This document shows, one piece after another, positions 54,226-63,863 of a DNA stretch of 64,000 nucleotides (the first letter of the stretch is position 1; every line of letters starts with the position of its first letter). The stretch is taken from assembly GCA_022709905.1 (NCBI GenBank), contig JAKLHY010000005.1, positions 124,001 to 188,000 on the forward strand, read 5' to 3'. Both the position numbers and the translations under genes were made by a program. Below the pieces are notes generated by a model that ran no database searches, was not told the origin of the DNA, and worked only from the letters and a program-made list of their open reading frames with translations. This DNA comes from Verrucomicrobiota bacterium (lineage in GTDB: Bacteria > Verrucomicrobiota > Verrucomicrobiia > Limisphaerales > UBA1319).

Positions 54226-55350
54226 CTAAACATATTCCCAGTTTCTGAGCCAATGATAGTCGGGGCTGAGATTGGCCCACATGGTTTGGGTGGCCTGCTG
54301 GAGCTCGGAGTGTTCCTCGAGGGAAAGGTCGCCCTTCCGATGCTCTTGGATGGCCTGGGCGACGTTGTCGACCTGCTGGGAGCTGATCAGTCCCGGGATG
54401 GGAGCGGTGATCAGGGGATTGTTGAGAATATAGCGGAGCGTCAATCGCGCCAACCGGTTGTCGTGATCCGCTTCTGGATGCTGTACGGAACCATCGCCCT
54501 TGAAGATGGCATTGCTTGAAAACGGTTTAATTCCCAAGGTCCCCACATCGTACTGCCGGATCGCATCAAAGAGACTCTCAGCCGGCAGTTCCTTGGAACC
54601 CGCGGTATAGGGAAAAACCAGGACTTGGACCACATCGGGATAGGTTTCGATCAGCATTTTGGCCCATTTACGGTCGTGGGTGGAAAGCCCCGTGTATCGG
54701 CATTTGCCCTGCTTGCGAGCTGTGTCAAGGGCGGTAATCATGGCCTCGACATCGGCCTGGCTGTGTTGACCGCCCCGTTCCAACGCCATCAACCGCCAGA
54801 TGTCGACGTAATCCAACTGACAGCGCTTGAGCCCGGCATCAAGCAGTTCCAGGAGCTTTTTGGCACTGCGATTCTCGGGAACACGCAACTCACTCGAAGG
54901 ATGCGAATAAGCGAGGTACATCTGCTCCCGACGTCCGCGCAAAGCCCGGGCATAGACCTCGGCTTCACTATCGCCGGCCAGGTCAATTAGATTGACGCCC
55001 CGTTCGATGCAACGCGAGACCACCTGGCGGCGGTTCTCCTCGAAGGGACTGAGAATGGCAGCGTCCGTCGGCGCCTCATAGGGATTGAGTTCGCCTTTGG
55101 CGCCAATGACTTTGTCAATGCGCTTCCAGTGGCCGCCCAAACAGACTGCCGAAACCCACAACCCCGTCTTTCCCAGACGCCGGTAATCCATATCGGGATT
55201 GTAGCTCCGGGTTTTTCGGACGGCGTCCTGATCCTTGTCCGCAGCCAGCATGGTGCGGACGCTTATCGATGATAGACCCGTGGTCACGACGGCTGCGCTG
55301 AGCATTGTATCACGGACAAACTGACGGCGTGTAAGAGATCGTGTTTTCAT
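54226..55350 (-). CDS. Tat-exported aldo/keto-reductase-like protein lacking three catalytic residues
   Basis: 374 aa with a Tat signal (LTRRQFVRDTML). The fold is that of the AKR superfamily (DYRRLGKTGLWVSAVCLGG, KKLLELLDAGLKRCQLDYVDIW, IPGLISSQQVDNVAQA). In the canonical Asp-Tyr-Lys-His tetrad only D123 is present; the aligned positions hold S128, S149 and M188. It may therefore be a redox-inactive binder or use different chemistry. It is followed after 22 bp by the tetraheme cytochrome gene. Confidence 0.85.
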   Translation of the reverse strand: MKTRSLTRRQFVRDTMLSAAVVTTGLSSISVRTMLAADKDQDAVRKTRSYNPDMDYRRLGKTGLWVSAVCLGGHWKRIDKVIGAKGELNPYEAPTDAAILSPFEENRRQVVSRCIERGVNLIDLAGDSEAEVYARALRGRREQMYLAYSHPSSELRVPENRSAKKLLELLDAGLKRCQLDYVDIWRLMALERGGQHSQADVEAMITALDTARKQGKCRYTGLSTHDRKWAKMLIETYPDVVQVLVFPYTAGSKELPAESLFDAIRQYDVGTLGIKPFSSNAIFKGDGSVQHPEADHDNRLARLTLRYILNNPLITAPIPGLISSQQVDNVAQAIQEHRKGDLSLEEHSELQQATQTMWANLSPDYHWLRNWEYV

Positions 55351-55363
55351 AAAACTGGGCTAT

Positions 55364-56302
55364 TCACTGACGCAACAGGTTTTCCAGACCCTTGAGATTT
55401 TCGAGCAAAGTGATTTCCGAGTCGGTTTCCGGCCGATGATCGATGATCCCCACGGGGCCCTGCCAACCGCTCTCGCGGATCACTTTGAGCAGTCGCGCCT
55501 CCTCGGTTCCCTGTCCAATCGTCAGGATCTTCTTTCCCAGCTGATCGCCCCGGGGAATCATGCCGTTGAGATTAAACGCCAGGAGATGAGGCTTCATTAA
55601 CAGAAAAAGCTCGGCGAAGCGGTCCAAATGCTCATGGCCGTGGTGGAGGTTATAAACGATGCCGACATTGGTTTTTTGGAGATTCTGGACGATGGCGACT
55701 TGGTTGGTGGGCTCGCCAAACCATCCGCCATGGTTGTAGAGAGCGACCGAACATCCAATTTTGGACGCGGCATCGGCCATTGGCCCAAGAACGGATGCCG
55801 CCGCCTTAATCTTATCTTCCTGAGAACGGGCCTCGGGCAAAGGATCTCCCATCGTCACCCAGAGTTGCGCCTTGACCTGGTGACGTTCCAGCACCCTGAG
55901 GATGCGGTGGGCGGTGGCGTCCAGGCTGGAGGGAAACCACCAGGCGACCATATCGATGCCATGTTTCTTCATGGCTTCGATTTCCTGATCGAAGGTGGCA
56001 ACGTGTTCCTCACGCCAGTCATAGGCCAGTTTGCGAAGCCCCAGGCGCTCCAACATCATGGCCCTTTCTTCGGGGCCTCGTTTCTTGGCATCGAACGGGA
56101 CGACGCACCAGGCAACGAGATTTGTCCTGGCATAAAGGTTGTATCCCATGCTCTCCGCGCCTTGCAGGAGGCTGCCGAGAACCAGAACCGCCGCCAACAG
56201 CATCATCCTCAGGGCCCGCGGATGAGGGGAAGGCAGGTCTTTTAAATCCAGGAAAAATTTAATTGTTCCAGAAGCCGAGGCTTGTTTCGATGGTGTTTTC
56301 AA
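55364..56302 (-). CDS. Exported sugar isomerase/epimerase-like TIM barrel
   Basis: 312 aa from the TTG at 56302, chosen because AGGAGG lies 7 nt upstream; the ATG at 56206 (281 aa) begins at the signal segment (MLLAAVLVLGSLLQGAES) and has a poorly spaced site. The mature part is a TIM barrel resembling sugar phosphate isomerases/epimerases (ALYNHGGWFGEPTNQ, GIVYNLHHGHEHL, GPVGIIDHRPETDSE), though the usual metal-binding Glu positions are weak. It lies between the pseudopilin and AKR-like genes; the gap to the AKR gene is 13 bp, so they are probably co-transcribed. Confidence 0.78.
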   Translation of the reverse strand: MKTPSKQASASGTIKFFLDLKDLPSPHPRALRMMLLAAVLVLGSLLQGAESMGYNLYARTNLVAWCVVPFDAKKRGPEERAMMLERLGLRKLAYDWREEHVATFDQEIEAMKKHGIDMVAWWFPSSLDATAHRILRVLERHQVKAQLWVTMGDPLPEARSQEDKIKAAASVLGPMADAASKIGCSVALYNHGGWFGEPTNQVAIVQNLQKTNVGIVYNLHHGHEHLDRFAELFLLMKPHLLAFNLNGMIPRGDQLGKKILTIGQGTEEARLLKVIRESGWQGPVGIIDHRPETDSEITLLENLKGLENLLRQ

Positions 56303-56396
56303 ACGGCATCCTCCTCTACCACAAGGCGGCTGGCCTGTCATGTCTTTAATAGGATAATGATGTGGGTTCTGTAAGGCCAAGGGACAGGACGATGGA

Positions 56397-57233
56397 TTAC
56401 TTGGGCGGATTGGCCGGTGGTTTATAGTCCCGATGCCAATCGAGCGACCACAAACGGGGGAGTTTGACCATCTCGGCGTGGCCATCGGACATGACGATGT
56501 TGACGGCCCCTTTTAGCGGGCTGCTGGCAGGCTTGGTTTGGGGAGAGCGATCCTGAGAACCGGCCGAGTGCCGTGCGATGCAATAACGCCCCATGCCGCC
56601 ATCGTTCCATCCGTAGTACCCATTGAAGGAAGGCCGTTGATCGGCCTTGGGCCAGGCATCCACCCAGATGGAATCTCCAAGGACGGGCGTGGTGGTGGGC
56701 CTTTGGATATCGGCTTCCGACTTGAACGCGATTTTCTCATCTCCCCAACCCGATGGCCAACCCCCGGCATAAAGCCACGAATTAAAGGCGTAGCTGCCTT
56801 GATAACCTTTGACACTGGGGCTGCTGATCGACCCGTTTGTCACCCAGATCCAGGCTTGATCCACAGTGCCGCAATCGGCGAACACGCCCGAGGCGCTGGG
56901 GGCTCCGAGGGATTTCCGGCGGCCGGATCCGGGATATTCCTTGGCGGAAGGACATAATCGGACTTGATTCACCGACGCGTGAAACTCGATGTAAGCCCGC
57001 ATCCAAAGATCCTGGTATTGGGCGTAAGGCACGGTTTTGCCAAAATCATTGACATACATGAAATGAGCCAGCCCCATCTGTTTCAGGTTGTTCAGGCATT
57101 GCGATTCCTGCGCCTTAAGCTTGGCGCGGGAGAGCGCAGGCAATAACATGCCGGCCAGTATGGCAATAATGGCGATCACAACCAGAAGCTCGATCAGGGT
57201 AAAACCGGATTGGCGGTGAAGACGGCTTTTCAT
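56397..57233 (-). CDS. Type II pseudopilin-like protein (DUF1559 type)
   Basis: 278 aa from the ATG at 57233; an earlier start would only lengthen the leader. A short basic leader (KSRLHRQSG) is followed by the prepilin cleavage/methylation motif [17 protein letters not shown]. The exported domain has features of the DUF1559/H-X9-DG group ([33 protein letters not shown]). Such proteins are greatly expanded in PVC bacteria. It precedes the TIM-barrel gene by 94 bp on the same strand. Confidence 0.9.
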   Translation of the reverse strand: MKSRLHRQSGFTLIELLVVIAIIAILAGMLLPALSRAKLKAQESQCLNNLKQMGLAHFMYVNDFGKTVPYAQYQDLWMRAYIEFHASVNQVRLCPSAKEYPGSGRRKSLGAPSASGVFADCGTVDQAWIWVTNGSISSPSVKGYQGSYAFNSWLYAGGWPSGWGDEKIAFKSEADIQRPTTTPVLGDSIWVDAWPKADQRPSFNGYYGWNDGGMGRYCIARHSAGSQDRSPQTKPASSPLKGAVNIVMSDGHAEMVKLPRLWSLDWHRDYKPPANPPK

Positions 57234-57327
57234 AGGATGCCCAAACTTAGGCACGTGCGATGAGCCTGTCAAACAACTCCATCAGAATCCCCGGCCGAAT
57301 TGGGCAACCCCGAGGAGAATCCTGACC

Positions 57328-58830
57328 ATGCATCGGCTGGCAAAACTCGATCACCAATACGTGTGGCATCCCTTCACGCAAATGCGGGATTGGCTTCGGG
57401 GGGAACCGCTGGTCATTACCTCGGGGCGGGGGGCGCTTTTGCGGGATATTCAAGGCCGGGAGTATTTGGATGCCAACGCGTCAATCTGGACCAATCTACA
57501 CGGCCACAATCATCCCCGGCTGAATGCGGCCTTGCGGCGGCAACTTAATAAAATCGCGCACACGTCGGCCCTGGGTCTCGCCAACGAACCGGCGTCCTTG
57601 CTGGCCATGAGACTGGTCCGGTCAGTGAATCCCGCTGCCGTCGGCCCCTTCAAAACCGGCCCATCATCCGAAAGCGGGCGACAACGAAAAGGGCGGCACG
57701 AAAGGCGGCTTCGAGCCGAGGAACTGTGCAAGGTCTTTTACTCGGACGATGGGTCGACCGCCCTGGAAGTGGCCTTGAAAATGGCTTACGAGTTTTGCCG
57801 CCGCACGGGACGCAGCCGGTCGCCCCGTTTTCTGTCGCTCCAGGGCGCTTATCACGGAGACACGGTGGGCGCGGTCAGTCTGGGCCACATCGATCTGTTC
57901 CATGAAACCTATCGCGGTCTGTTGTTCCGGTCCGACGCGCTGATGGCCCCCTATTGTTATCGCTGTCCTTTTAACCAGGCCCAACCGGAACGGGCCGACG
58001 CCCGGCAATATCGTTGTTGCCGCTGGGAATGCGTGGAACAGGCCAAACGATCGTTCCAGAGGCAAAAAAAACGCTCGAATCCGTATGCCGCCCTTGTGCT
58101 GGAACCTTTGATTCAGGGGGCGGCGGGAATGATCGCCCAACCGGAGGGATGGCTCAAACAGATCGCCGAACTCACCCGCAGCGAGGGCGCTTTATTGATT
58201 GCCGATGAAGTGATGACGGGTTTTGGCCGCACGGGAGATGCCTTTGAGGATGGCACTTCGGGACGTCTCTATGCCTGTCATCGCGAAGGGACTCAGCCGG
58301 ATTTGATGGCTTTGTCCAAGGGCATCACAGGAGGATACCTGCCTCTGGCGGCCACGCTGAGCACTGCAACGGTTTTCGAGGTCTTCCTGGGTGAATACGA
58401 GGAGTTCAAGACCTTCTTTCATGGCCACAGTTACACGGCCAATCCCCTGGGTTGCGCCACCGCCCTGGCCAGCCTCGATCTGCTGGAAACCCAACAATCC
58501 CGCAACGGCAGACAACGGCTGGAACGTGTGCTGGCTGAAGCCCTGACGAGCCTCTGGCGGTTTCCCTGCATCGGCGACATCCGCCAAGTGGGACTCATGG
58601 CGGGGATTGAACTCGTTCGGAACTGGAGGACGCGAGAGATAATCCCTCTTCGGGAAAAAGCCGGGATCCGGGTCTGCGAAGCGATGGCCCGGCGCGGAGT
58701 GCTGACGCGTCCCATTGGCAATGTGATCGTGCTGATGCCCCCATACTGCATGACGGCAAGACAAGTGTGTCAAATGGTGGAAATCCTGGAATCGGCCATG
58801 GCAGAAGTGTTTGGCTTTTCCAACGATTAA
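57328..58830 (+). CDS. bioA: Adenosylmethionine-8-amino-7-oxononanoate aminotransferase
   Basis: 500-aa PLP enzyme of biotin synthesis, longer than the usual ~430. The N-terminal signature HQYVWHPFTQMRDW is followed by class III aminotransferase features. K331 in ALSKGITGGYLPL binds PLP. Extra length comes from a basic insertion around residues 108-130 (GPSSESGRQRKGRHERRLR) and a Cys-rich insertion around 210-235 (YCYRCPFN to CRWECVEQ), the latter seen in some other BioA proteins. No bio operon partner is adjacent; the pseudopilin gene diverges upstream. Confidence 0.9.
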   Translation: MHRLAKLDHQYVWHPFTQMRDWLRGEPLVITSGRGALLRDIQGREYLDANASIWTNLHGHNHPRLNAALRRQLNKIAHTSALGLANEPASLLAMRLVRSVNPAAVGPFKTGPSSESGRQRKGRHERRLRAEELCKVFYSDDGSTALEVALKMAYEFCRRTGRSRSPRFLSLQGAYHGDTVGAVSLGHIDLFHETYRGLLFRSDALMAPYCYRCPFNQAQPERADARQYRCCRWECVEQAKRSFQRQKKRSNPYAALVLEPLIQGAAGMIAQPEGWLKQIAELTRSEGALLIADEVMTGFGRTGDAFEDGTSGRLYACHREGTQPDLMALSKGITGGYLPLAATLSTATVFEVFLGEYEEFKTFFHGHSYTANPLGCATALASLDLLETQQSRNGRQRLERVLAEALTSLWRFPCIGDIRQVGLMAGIELVRNWRTREIIPLREKAGIRVCEAMARRGVLTRPIGNVIVLMPPYCMTARQVCQMVEILESAMAEVFGFSND

Positions 58831-58876
58831 CAGCGGGAGAGGTCGCTTCGGGGTCCCCCTCGGCAAAACATGGCGC

Positions 58877-60079
58877 CTATCGCAGGTCCTTCAGCAGACT
58901 GTCCAAGCCGCCCTCGACCGGTTCGATCTCGATGCGATGCCTCTGGGAGCGATCTGGATCTGGCTTTCGCTTCGGGGAAGGCTCGATCGGTTCCTCGCGG
59001 GGGGTCTTCATCGCTTGGCCGAGGTGCGGCCTGGCATGGACTTCGGGCTGAGGGGTTTCCTGATCCGCGGAATCGGAAGTCTGGCTGGGATTTTGCCAGT
59101 TGGTTTTCCTTTCCATCCAGGTGCGATAACGTCCAAAGGTCCACATGCCGGCATCGGCGCTGGTTTCCATGACTGCGCCCAATTTGTGAAAATCCCGGTT
59201 GCGAATCATCGCCTTGACAGCGGTCGATGCGGTCAAAACTTCGCACTCCGGAACACGAAATCCGAGATCGGGGCGGAAAACCAGGCGCTGAGCAACGACT
59301 CCGAGCAAACAATCCGCCACTTGGGCAGCGATGTTATGTTGGATCTCGGGGGAAAAAGCCAGCAGGATGCGTTGCAGCGCCTCGGTGCAGGTCGCTGCAT
59401 GGACGGTGGCTAACACCAGGTGTCCTGTTTCCGCGGCATTCAAGGTTAACCTCATTGTCTCGGGCTCCCGCATTTCACCGACCATCAGAACATCCGGATC
59501 TTCACGCAAGGCATCGATCAGGGCCTGCTCAAAGCTGGGCGTGTCACGTCCCACCTCTCGCTGACGAATAAAGGAGAGCCGGGGACGAAAGGTGTATTCA
59601 ATCGGGCTTTCGATGGTCAGGATATGTCGGGCCTCGGTCATGTTGATTTCCTGGATCAAGGCGGCCAACGTGGATGACTTCCCGCTCCCGGTTCGGCCGC
59701 TGACGAGAACCAAGCCATGCGGGGAAGAGATCAGCCGACGAAGATCGGGATTCAAATTCAGGCGATCCAATGTGGCCTGAAAGGAAGACAAAAGCCTGAT
59801 GGCGAAGCCAATACCTCGAGAACTGTGCAGCAGGTTCAGCCGACACCGAACGCCCTGGATCGTCATGGAACCATCAAAGGACCGTCTGGCGAGAAATTCA
59901 TCCCAGAGTTCCGTGCCTACGACTTCTTGGGCCATGGCAGCCAGGAGTTGAGCCCCCAAAGGATCGCCGATCGTCTTCAGGGCGCCCCGGACACGCACGG
60001 CGGCGGGCAATCCGGGCTCGAGGTGAAGATCGCTGGCGCCCTGTTGCTGGGCCTGGATGATTAATTTGGCCAAGTTCAT
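58877..60079 (-). CDS. PilT-like type IV pilus retraction ATPase
   Basis: 400 aa. An N-terminal GSPII_E-type domain (ASDLHLEPGLPAAVRVRG) leads to Walker A GRTGSGKSST (residues 128-136). The Asp box, Walker B (DPDVLMVGEMREPET) and His box (TGHLVLATVHAATCTEALQR) follow. The C-terminal STAVKAMIRNRDFHKL block matches the PilT family's terminal motif. A Pro/Arg-rich tail (PSPKRKPDPDRSQRHR) is unusual. No other pilus gene is adjacent. It diverges from rpoD across 299 bp. Confidence 0.88.
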   Translation of the reverse strand: MNLAKLIIQAQQQGASDLHLEPGLPAAVRVRGALKTIGDPLGAQLLAAMAQEVVGTELWDEFLARRSFDGSMTIQGVRCRLNLLHSSRGIGFAIRLLSSFQATLDRLNLNPDLRRLISSPHGLVLVSGRTGSGKSSTLAALIQEINMTEARHILTIESPIEYTFRPRLSFIRQREVGRDTPSFEQALIDALREDPDVLMVGEMREPETMRLTLNAAETGHLVLATVHAATCTEALQRILLAFSPEIQHNIAAQVADCLLGVVAQRLVFRPDLGFRVPECEVLTASTAVKAMIRNRDFHKLGAVMETSADAGMWTFGRYRTWMERKTNWQNPSQTSDSADQETPQPEVHARPHLGQAMKTPREEPIEPSPKRKPDPDRSQRHRIEIEPVEGGLDSLLKDLR

Positions 60080-60378
60080 TATTCGTGCTATAAATATCTA
60101 ACGGCGGAACCATACGAAAGTTGTTTCTGTTCCGGGATGGTTATCCCCTATGGGGAATCGAAAAAATCCCATTCCGGCGACAACCCAAATCTCATATAAT
60201 TCTTTCCGTCCGAAGAGGAAGGCCGTTTTATACGGCTCCCCCTCCGGGGGTCGGGTTTTATTCTATTGTGGCCTGACACGGATAACGGGGATGCGGGAAA
60301 AGGCGGACTTGACTTGTCCAGGGCTGTTCCCGAAAGTAATCGGCTGTTTTTGAACTGATTGGGCATTAGCATAACTAA
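60080..60378. promoter_or_regulatory. Shared upstream region of PilT-like gene and rpoD
   Basis: 299 bp containing a consensus -10 element TATAAT (60195-60200) but no good -35 at 17 bp. A GC hairpin (CCCCC-TCC-GGGGG at 60238-60250) followed by TCGGGTTTTATT resembles an intrinsic terminator or leader structure. TTGACTTGTC lies nearer rpoD at about 60310. The regulation is not determinable from sequence alone. Confidence 0.4.
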
Positions 60379-62295
60379 ATGAATATGGTCAAAGCGAAGG
60401 TGAAGACGCCTCCCGCCGCGGGAAGCGCCCGGAAAACCGGTGTGGTCCAAGGGAAGTCCAAGGTGAAACACCCAAAAACGTCGCCTCAAAAAAAGACACC
60501 CCTCAAGCCTGCCGTTCCTCCCGTTCACACTCCCACGGCTCATGCCGCCCATTCGGTTGCTCCCGTTCAACACGCTCCAAAGAAAACCACTGGGCCGACA
60601 CCCTCTTCTTCCCCCGTCCCGCCGGGAGATGTTCCTCTCACCGCCCCCCCGGGTCTGAACAGGATTCCATCCACGTTTGATCTGAAGGAAAAGGTCAAGG
60701 AACTGGTCAAACTGGCCCAGGAACAAGGTTATTTAACCTATAACGACATCAACGATTCCCTTCCGGAAGGTTTGGTTTCTCCGGAGGATCTGGATGAGAT
60801 CTACATCAAGCTGCGCAACCTGGATGTCGAGATTGTCGACCAAGCCGAAGTCGATCGGGTGAAGCAGCCCGAACCCGAAGAAGAAGACGACAAAAGCCGT
60901 CTGGATATTTTGGACGATCCGGTTCGGATGTATTTAAAACAGATGGGCCAGGTGCCGCTGCTCACCCGGGAACAGGAGGTCGAGATTTCCAAGCGGATTG
61001 AAAACGCTGAAAACGAGGTCAAAAAGATCATCTACAGCTTTGGCTTCGCCGGCAAGGAACACATTGCCCTCGCCGAGAAACTCGTTTCCGAACCACCCAA
61101 GGAACGTTTCGATCGGGTGATCCTGGATAAGAAGATCGAGAGCCGCGACAATCACCTGAAGGCCCTCCGGAAGCTGGTCAAGGAAGTAAGAGCCGCCGAC
61201 ACCCTGGTGGATGATACCTACGCCGAATGGCAGAACGCCGCTCAGAAGAATCGCAAAGAAAAATCCTGGGCCGAGTTCCGAAAGGTGGACGACAAACTTC
61301 AAAAGACCTTTCCAAAGTTTTACTACAAGCAAAAGGTGATCGAGGAGATCGCCCTGGTCGCCGATAACATCCACGACAAGATCCAGCTCAGCCTGAATAC
61401 AATTCGAGAGCTGGAGAACCATCGCAAACAAAACCAGCAACTGGTCATCATCCAATCCGAGCAACGAAAGATCAAGGCCCTCGAGGAATTGGTGCGCATG
61501 CCATACGAGGATTATCTCAAGGCCTACAAGGAGCTCCAGCATTTCACGGCCAAAGCGCTGCAGGCCAAAACGGAAATGGTCGAGGCCAACCTGCGTCTGG
61601 TCATTTCCATCGCCAAAAAGTACACCAACCGCGGGCTGTCATTCCTCGATTTGATCCAGGAAGGCAACATGGGATTGATGAAGGCGGTCGAGAAATTCGA
61701 GTACCGCCGGGGATACAAGTTCAGCACATACGCCACCTGGTGGATCCGTCAGGCCATCACCCGTTCCATCGCTGATCAGGCCCGCACGATCCGCATCCCG
61801 GTTCACATGATCGAGACGATCAACAAGCTGATGCGGGTTCAAAAGCAGTTGATCCAGGATTTTGGGCGTGAACCCACTCCCGAGGAGATTGCCGACGAGA
61901 TGCAGATCCCTGTGGAACGGGTTCGAGCCGTCCTCAAGATGGCCCAGCAACCCATCTCCCTGCAGTCCCCGGTCGGTGATAGCGAGGATACCAATTTTGG
62001 AGATTTCATCGAAGACAAAAGCGCCGAGAATCCCTCCGAAATGACCAGCTACAGCTTGCTTAAGGACAAGCTGAACGACGTGCTGACCAGCCTCACTGAA
62101 CGCGAGCGCAAGGTCCTCGAACTGAGGTTCGGCCTCGGGGACGGTTACTCGCGCACTCTGGAAGAAGTGGGCAAGCAATTCAAGGTCACCCGCGAGCGCA
62201 TCCGTCAGATCGAGGCCAAAGCCTTGCGCAAGATGCGTCATCCCACGCGCTTGCGTCAGCTTCAGGGATTCCTGGAAACCGAACCCCAGGCCTGA
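60379..62295 (+). CDS. rpoD: RNA polymerase primary sigma factor
   Basis: 638-aa sigma-70. Region 1.2 ([21 protein letters not shown], about residue 178), region 2 with [17 protein letters not shown] and the -10 recognition helix ([17 protein letters not shown]), region 3 ([14 protein letters not shown]) and region 4 with the helix-turn-helix [19 protein letters not shown] are all intact. An N-terminal ~95-residue Lys/Pro/Ala-rich extension ([24 protein letters not shown]) precedes region 1.1 and resembles a histone-H1-like low-complexity tail. Confidence 0.95.
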   Translation: MNMVKAKVKTPPAAGSARKTGVVQGKSKVKHPKTSPQKKTPLKPAVPPVHTPTAHAAHSVAPVQHAPKKTTGPTPSSSPVPPGDVPLTAPPGLNRIPSTFDLKEKVKELVKLAQEQGYLTYNDINDSLPEGLVSPEDLDEIYIKLRNLDVEIVDQAEVDRVKQPEPEEEDDKSRLDILDDPVRMYLKQMGQVPLLTREQEVEISKRIENAENEVKKIIYSFGFAGKEHIALAEKLVSEPPKERFDRVILDKKIESRDNHLKALRKLVKEVRAADTLVDDTYAEWQNAAQKNRKEKSWAEFRKVDDKLQKTFPKFYYKQKVIEEIALVADNIHDKIQLSLNTIRELENHRKQNQQLVIIQSEQRKIKALEELVRMPYEDYLKAYKELQHFTAKALQAKTEMVEANLRLVISIAKKYTNRGLSFLDLIQEGNMGLMKAVEKFEYRRGYKFSTYATWWIRQAITRSIADQARTIRIPVHMIETINKLMRVQKQLIQDFGREPTPEEIADEMQIPVERVRAVLKMAQQPISLQSPVGDSEDTNFGDFIEDKSAENPSEMTSYSLLKDKLNDVLTSLTERERKVLELRFGLGDGYSRTLEEVGKQFKVTRERIRQIEAKALRKMRHPTRLRQLQGFLETEPQA

Positions 62296-62340
62296 ATCGG
62301 TCCTGCTTGAGCCTGGATTCAGTCGGGGTGCCGCGCGGGA

Positions 62341-63717
62341 TCAGCGCAGCCAAAGACTCTCGATTTCCTCGAGGCTTTTCGCCTTGGTCTCGGGCACGAA
62401 AGCCGCCAGGAAAATGATGGCGACCCCACAGAACCCGCCATAAAGCCAGAAAGGCAGCGCATGATGGAAATGGGCCACCAGCCAGTCCTGCTGGTCCATC
62501 ATCGGAAAGGTCTGCGATACGGCGTAATTGGCCATCCAAAGGCAAACGGTCGCAATGGACATGGCGCGTCCCCGGATGCGAGTCGGGAAGATTTCCGACA
62601 GAATCACCCACGTCACCGGCCCCACGGAGAGGGCGAAGCTTGCGATGTAACCCAGGATAAACACCAGGATCCAGATGTCTGTCCGCTGGAGATAGGCGGC
62701 AAAGCCCAGGGCAAAAAGGCTGATTCCCATACCCGCAAAACCGGCGATCATCAGCGGCTTGCGCCCCCAGCGATCCACAGTGCCTATGGCCACCAACGTG
62801 AACAACAGATTGACCGCCCCGATTACGACCGTCTGCAAAAGCGCCACATCGGTCTGGGCTCCGGCAATGCGTTTAAAAATCTCCGGGGCGTAATACAAAA
62901 AGACGTTGATGCCCGTCACCTGTTGCAGCACGGCCAGCATAATCCCAATAATCAGGACCAGCCGCATCCCCGGCTGGAAGACCTGCAAGAGCGATTGGCC
63001 TTCCTTGTCCAGGGCCTCTCGGATTCTTTGAAGTTCGACGGGCGCTTGCTGTTCGCCATTCACACGCGCCAGCACGGCCAGGGCCCGATCCTCCCGGCCT
63101 CGCTGGGCAAGCCATCGGGGACTCTCCGGAACCAGAAAAAGCAACACCAGAAACAGCAGACCGGGGATATTCTGCGAAGCGAACATCCATCGCCAGCTCT
63201 GGTTCACTTTCCAGGTTTCATCCCCCAGCCCTGCGATGAAGTAGTTCACAAAATAGACCACCAGCATGCCCGACACGATCGCCAATTGATTGAGGGAAAC
63301 CATGCGGCCCCGAATCCGCGCCGGGGAGACTTCGGCAATATAGAGAGGCGATGTCATCGAAGCCGCCCCCACCCCGATACCCCCGATAAACCGGAAGAAA
63401 ACAAACTCGTTCAGGGTGCGCGGCAAAGCGGTTCCCACAGCGCAAACGATGAACAACACCGCCGACAACAGCATGACCTTCTTGCGCCCGAAATGATCGT
63501 TCAGCGTCCCCGCCAAACCCGCCCCGACGACACATCCCAGCAATGCACTCGAAGCCGCCCAGCCTTCGGCCGCCGGCGACAGTTGGAAATACTGGCGCAA
63601 AAAGACAATCCCCCCCGAAATGACCGCGGTGTCGTAGCCAAACAATAAGCCGCCCAAGGTCGCCACCAAACAGACCACCACCAGGTAAACCGGATTTCCG
63701 GAATTTTGGGATTTCAT
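62341..63717 (-). CDS. Sugar-porter MFS transporter
   Basis: 458-aa inner-membrane transporter with 12 hydrophobic segments and the sugar-porter signatures: GYDTAVISGGIVFLRQYF near the N terminus, RFIGGIGVGAASMTSPLYIAEVSPARIRGR, PESPRWLAQRGRE and QQVTGINVFLYYAPEI. It resembles XylE-type H+ symporters for xylose, glucose or similar monosaccharides. It probably imports sugars released by the exported hydrolases. It diverges from the partial gene at 63864 across 146 bp. Confidence 0.93.
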   Translation of the reverse strand: MKSQNSGNPVYLVVVCLVATLGGLLFGYDTAVISGGIVFLRQYFQLSPAAEGWAASSALLGCVVGAGLAGTLNDHFGRKKVMLLSAVLFIVCAVGTALPRTLNEFVFFRFIGGIGVGAASMTSPLYIAEVSPARIRGRMVSLNQLAIVSGMLVVYFVNYFIAGLGDETWKVNQSWRWMFASQNIPGLLFLVLLFLVPESPRWLAQRGREDRALAVLARVNGEQQAPVELQRIREALDKEGQSLLQVFQPGMRLVLIIGIMLAVLQQVTGINVFLYYAPEIFKRIAGAQTDVALLQTVVIGAVNLLFTLVAIGTVDRWGRKPLMIAGFAGMGISLFALGFAAYLQRTDIWILVFILGYIASFALSVGPVTWVILSEIFPTRIRGRAMSIATVCLWMANYAVSQTFPMMDQQDWLVAHFHHALPFWLYGGFCGVAIIFLAAFVPETKAKSLEEIESLWLR

Positions 63718-63863
63718 GAGTTGCGTGCCGGGAGTCTGACAGGAGCCGCCTGAATTTACAGAAAAATCATCAGCCCATCCGGTTCTGTGGGGGAGCTCTT
63801 CGGAGAAGCCCTGTAATTAAACGGAGATGTGGACTTCGCCCTGGCATCCAGGTAAAAGGAGCC

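Noticed and set aside
62461..63648. Long plus-strand open frame opposite the sugar-porter MFS gene
   Set aside because: The minus-strand frame has all sugar-porter signatures; the opposite translation is low-complexity and His/Gln/Arg-rich.
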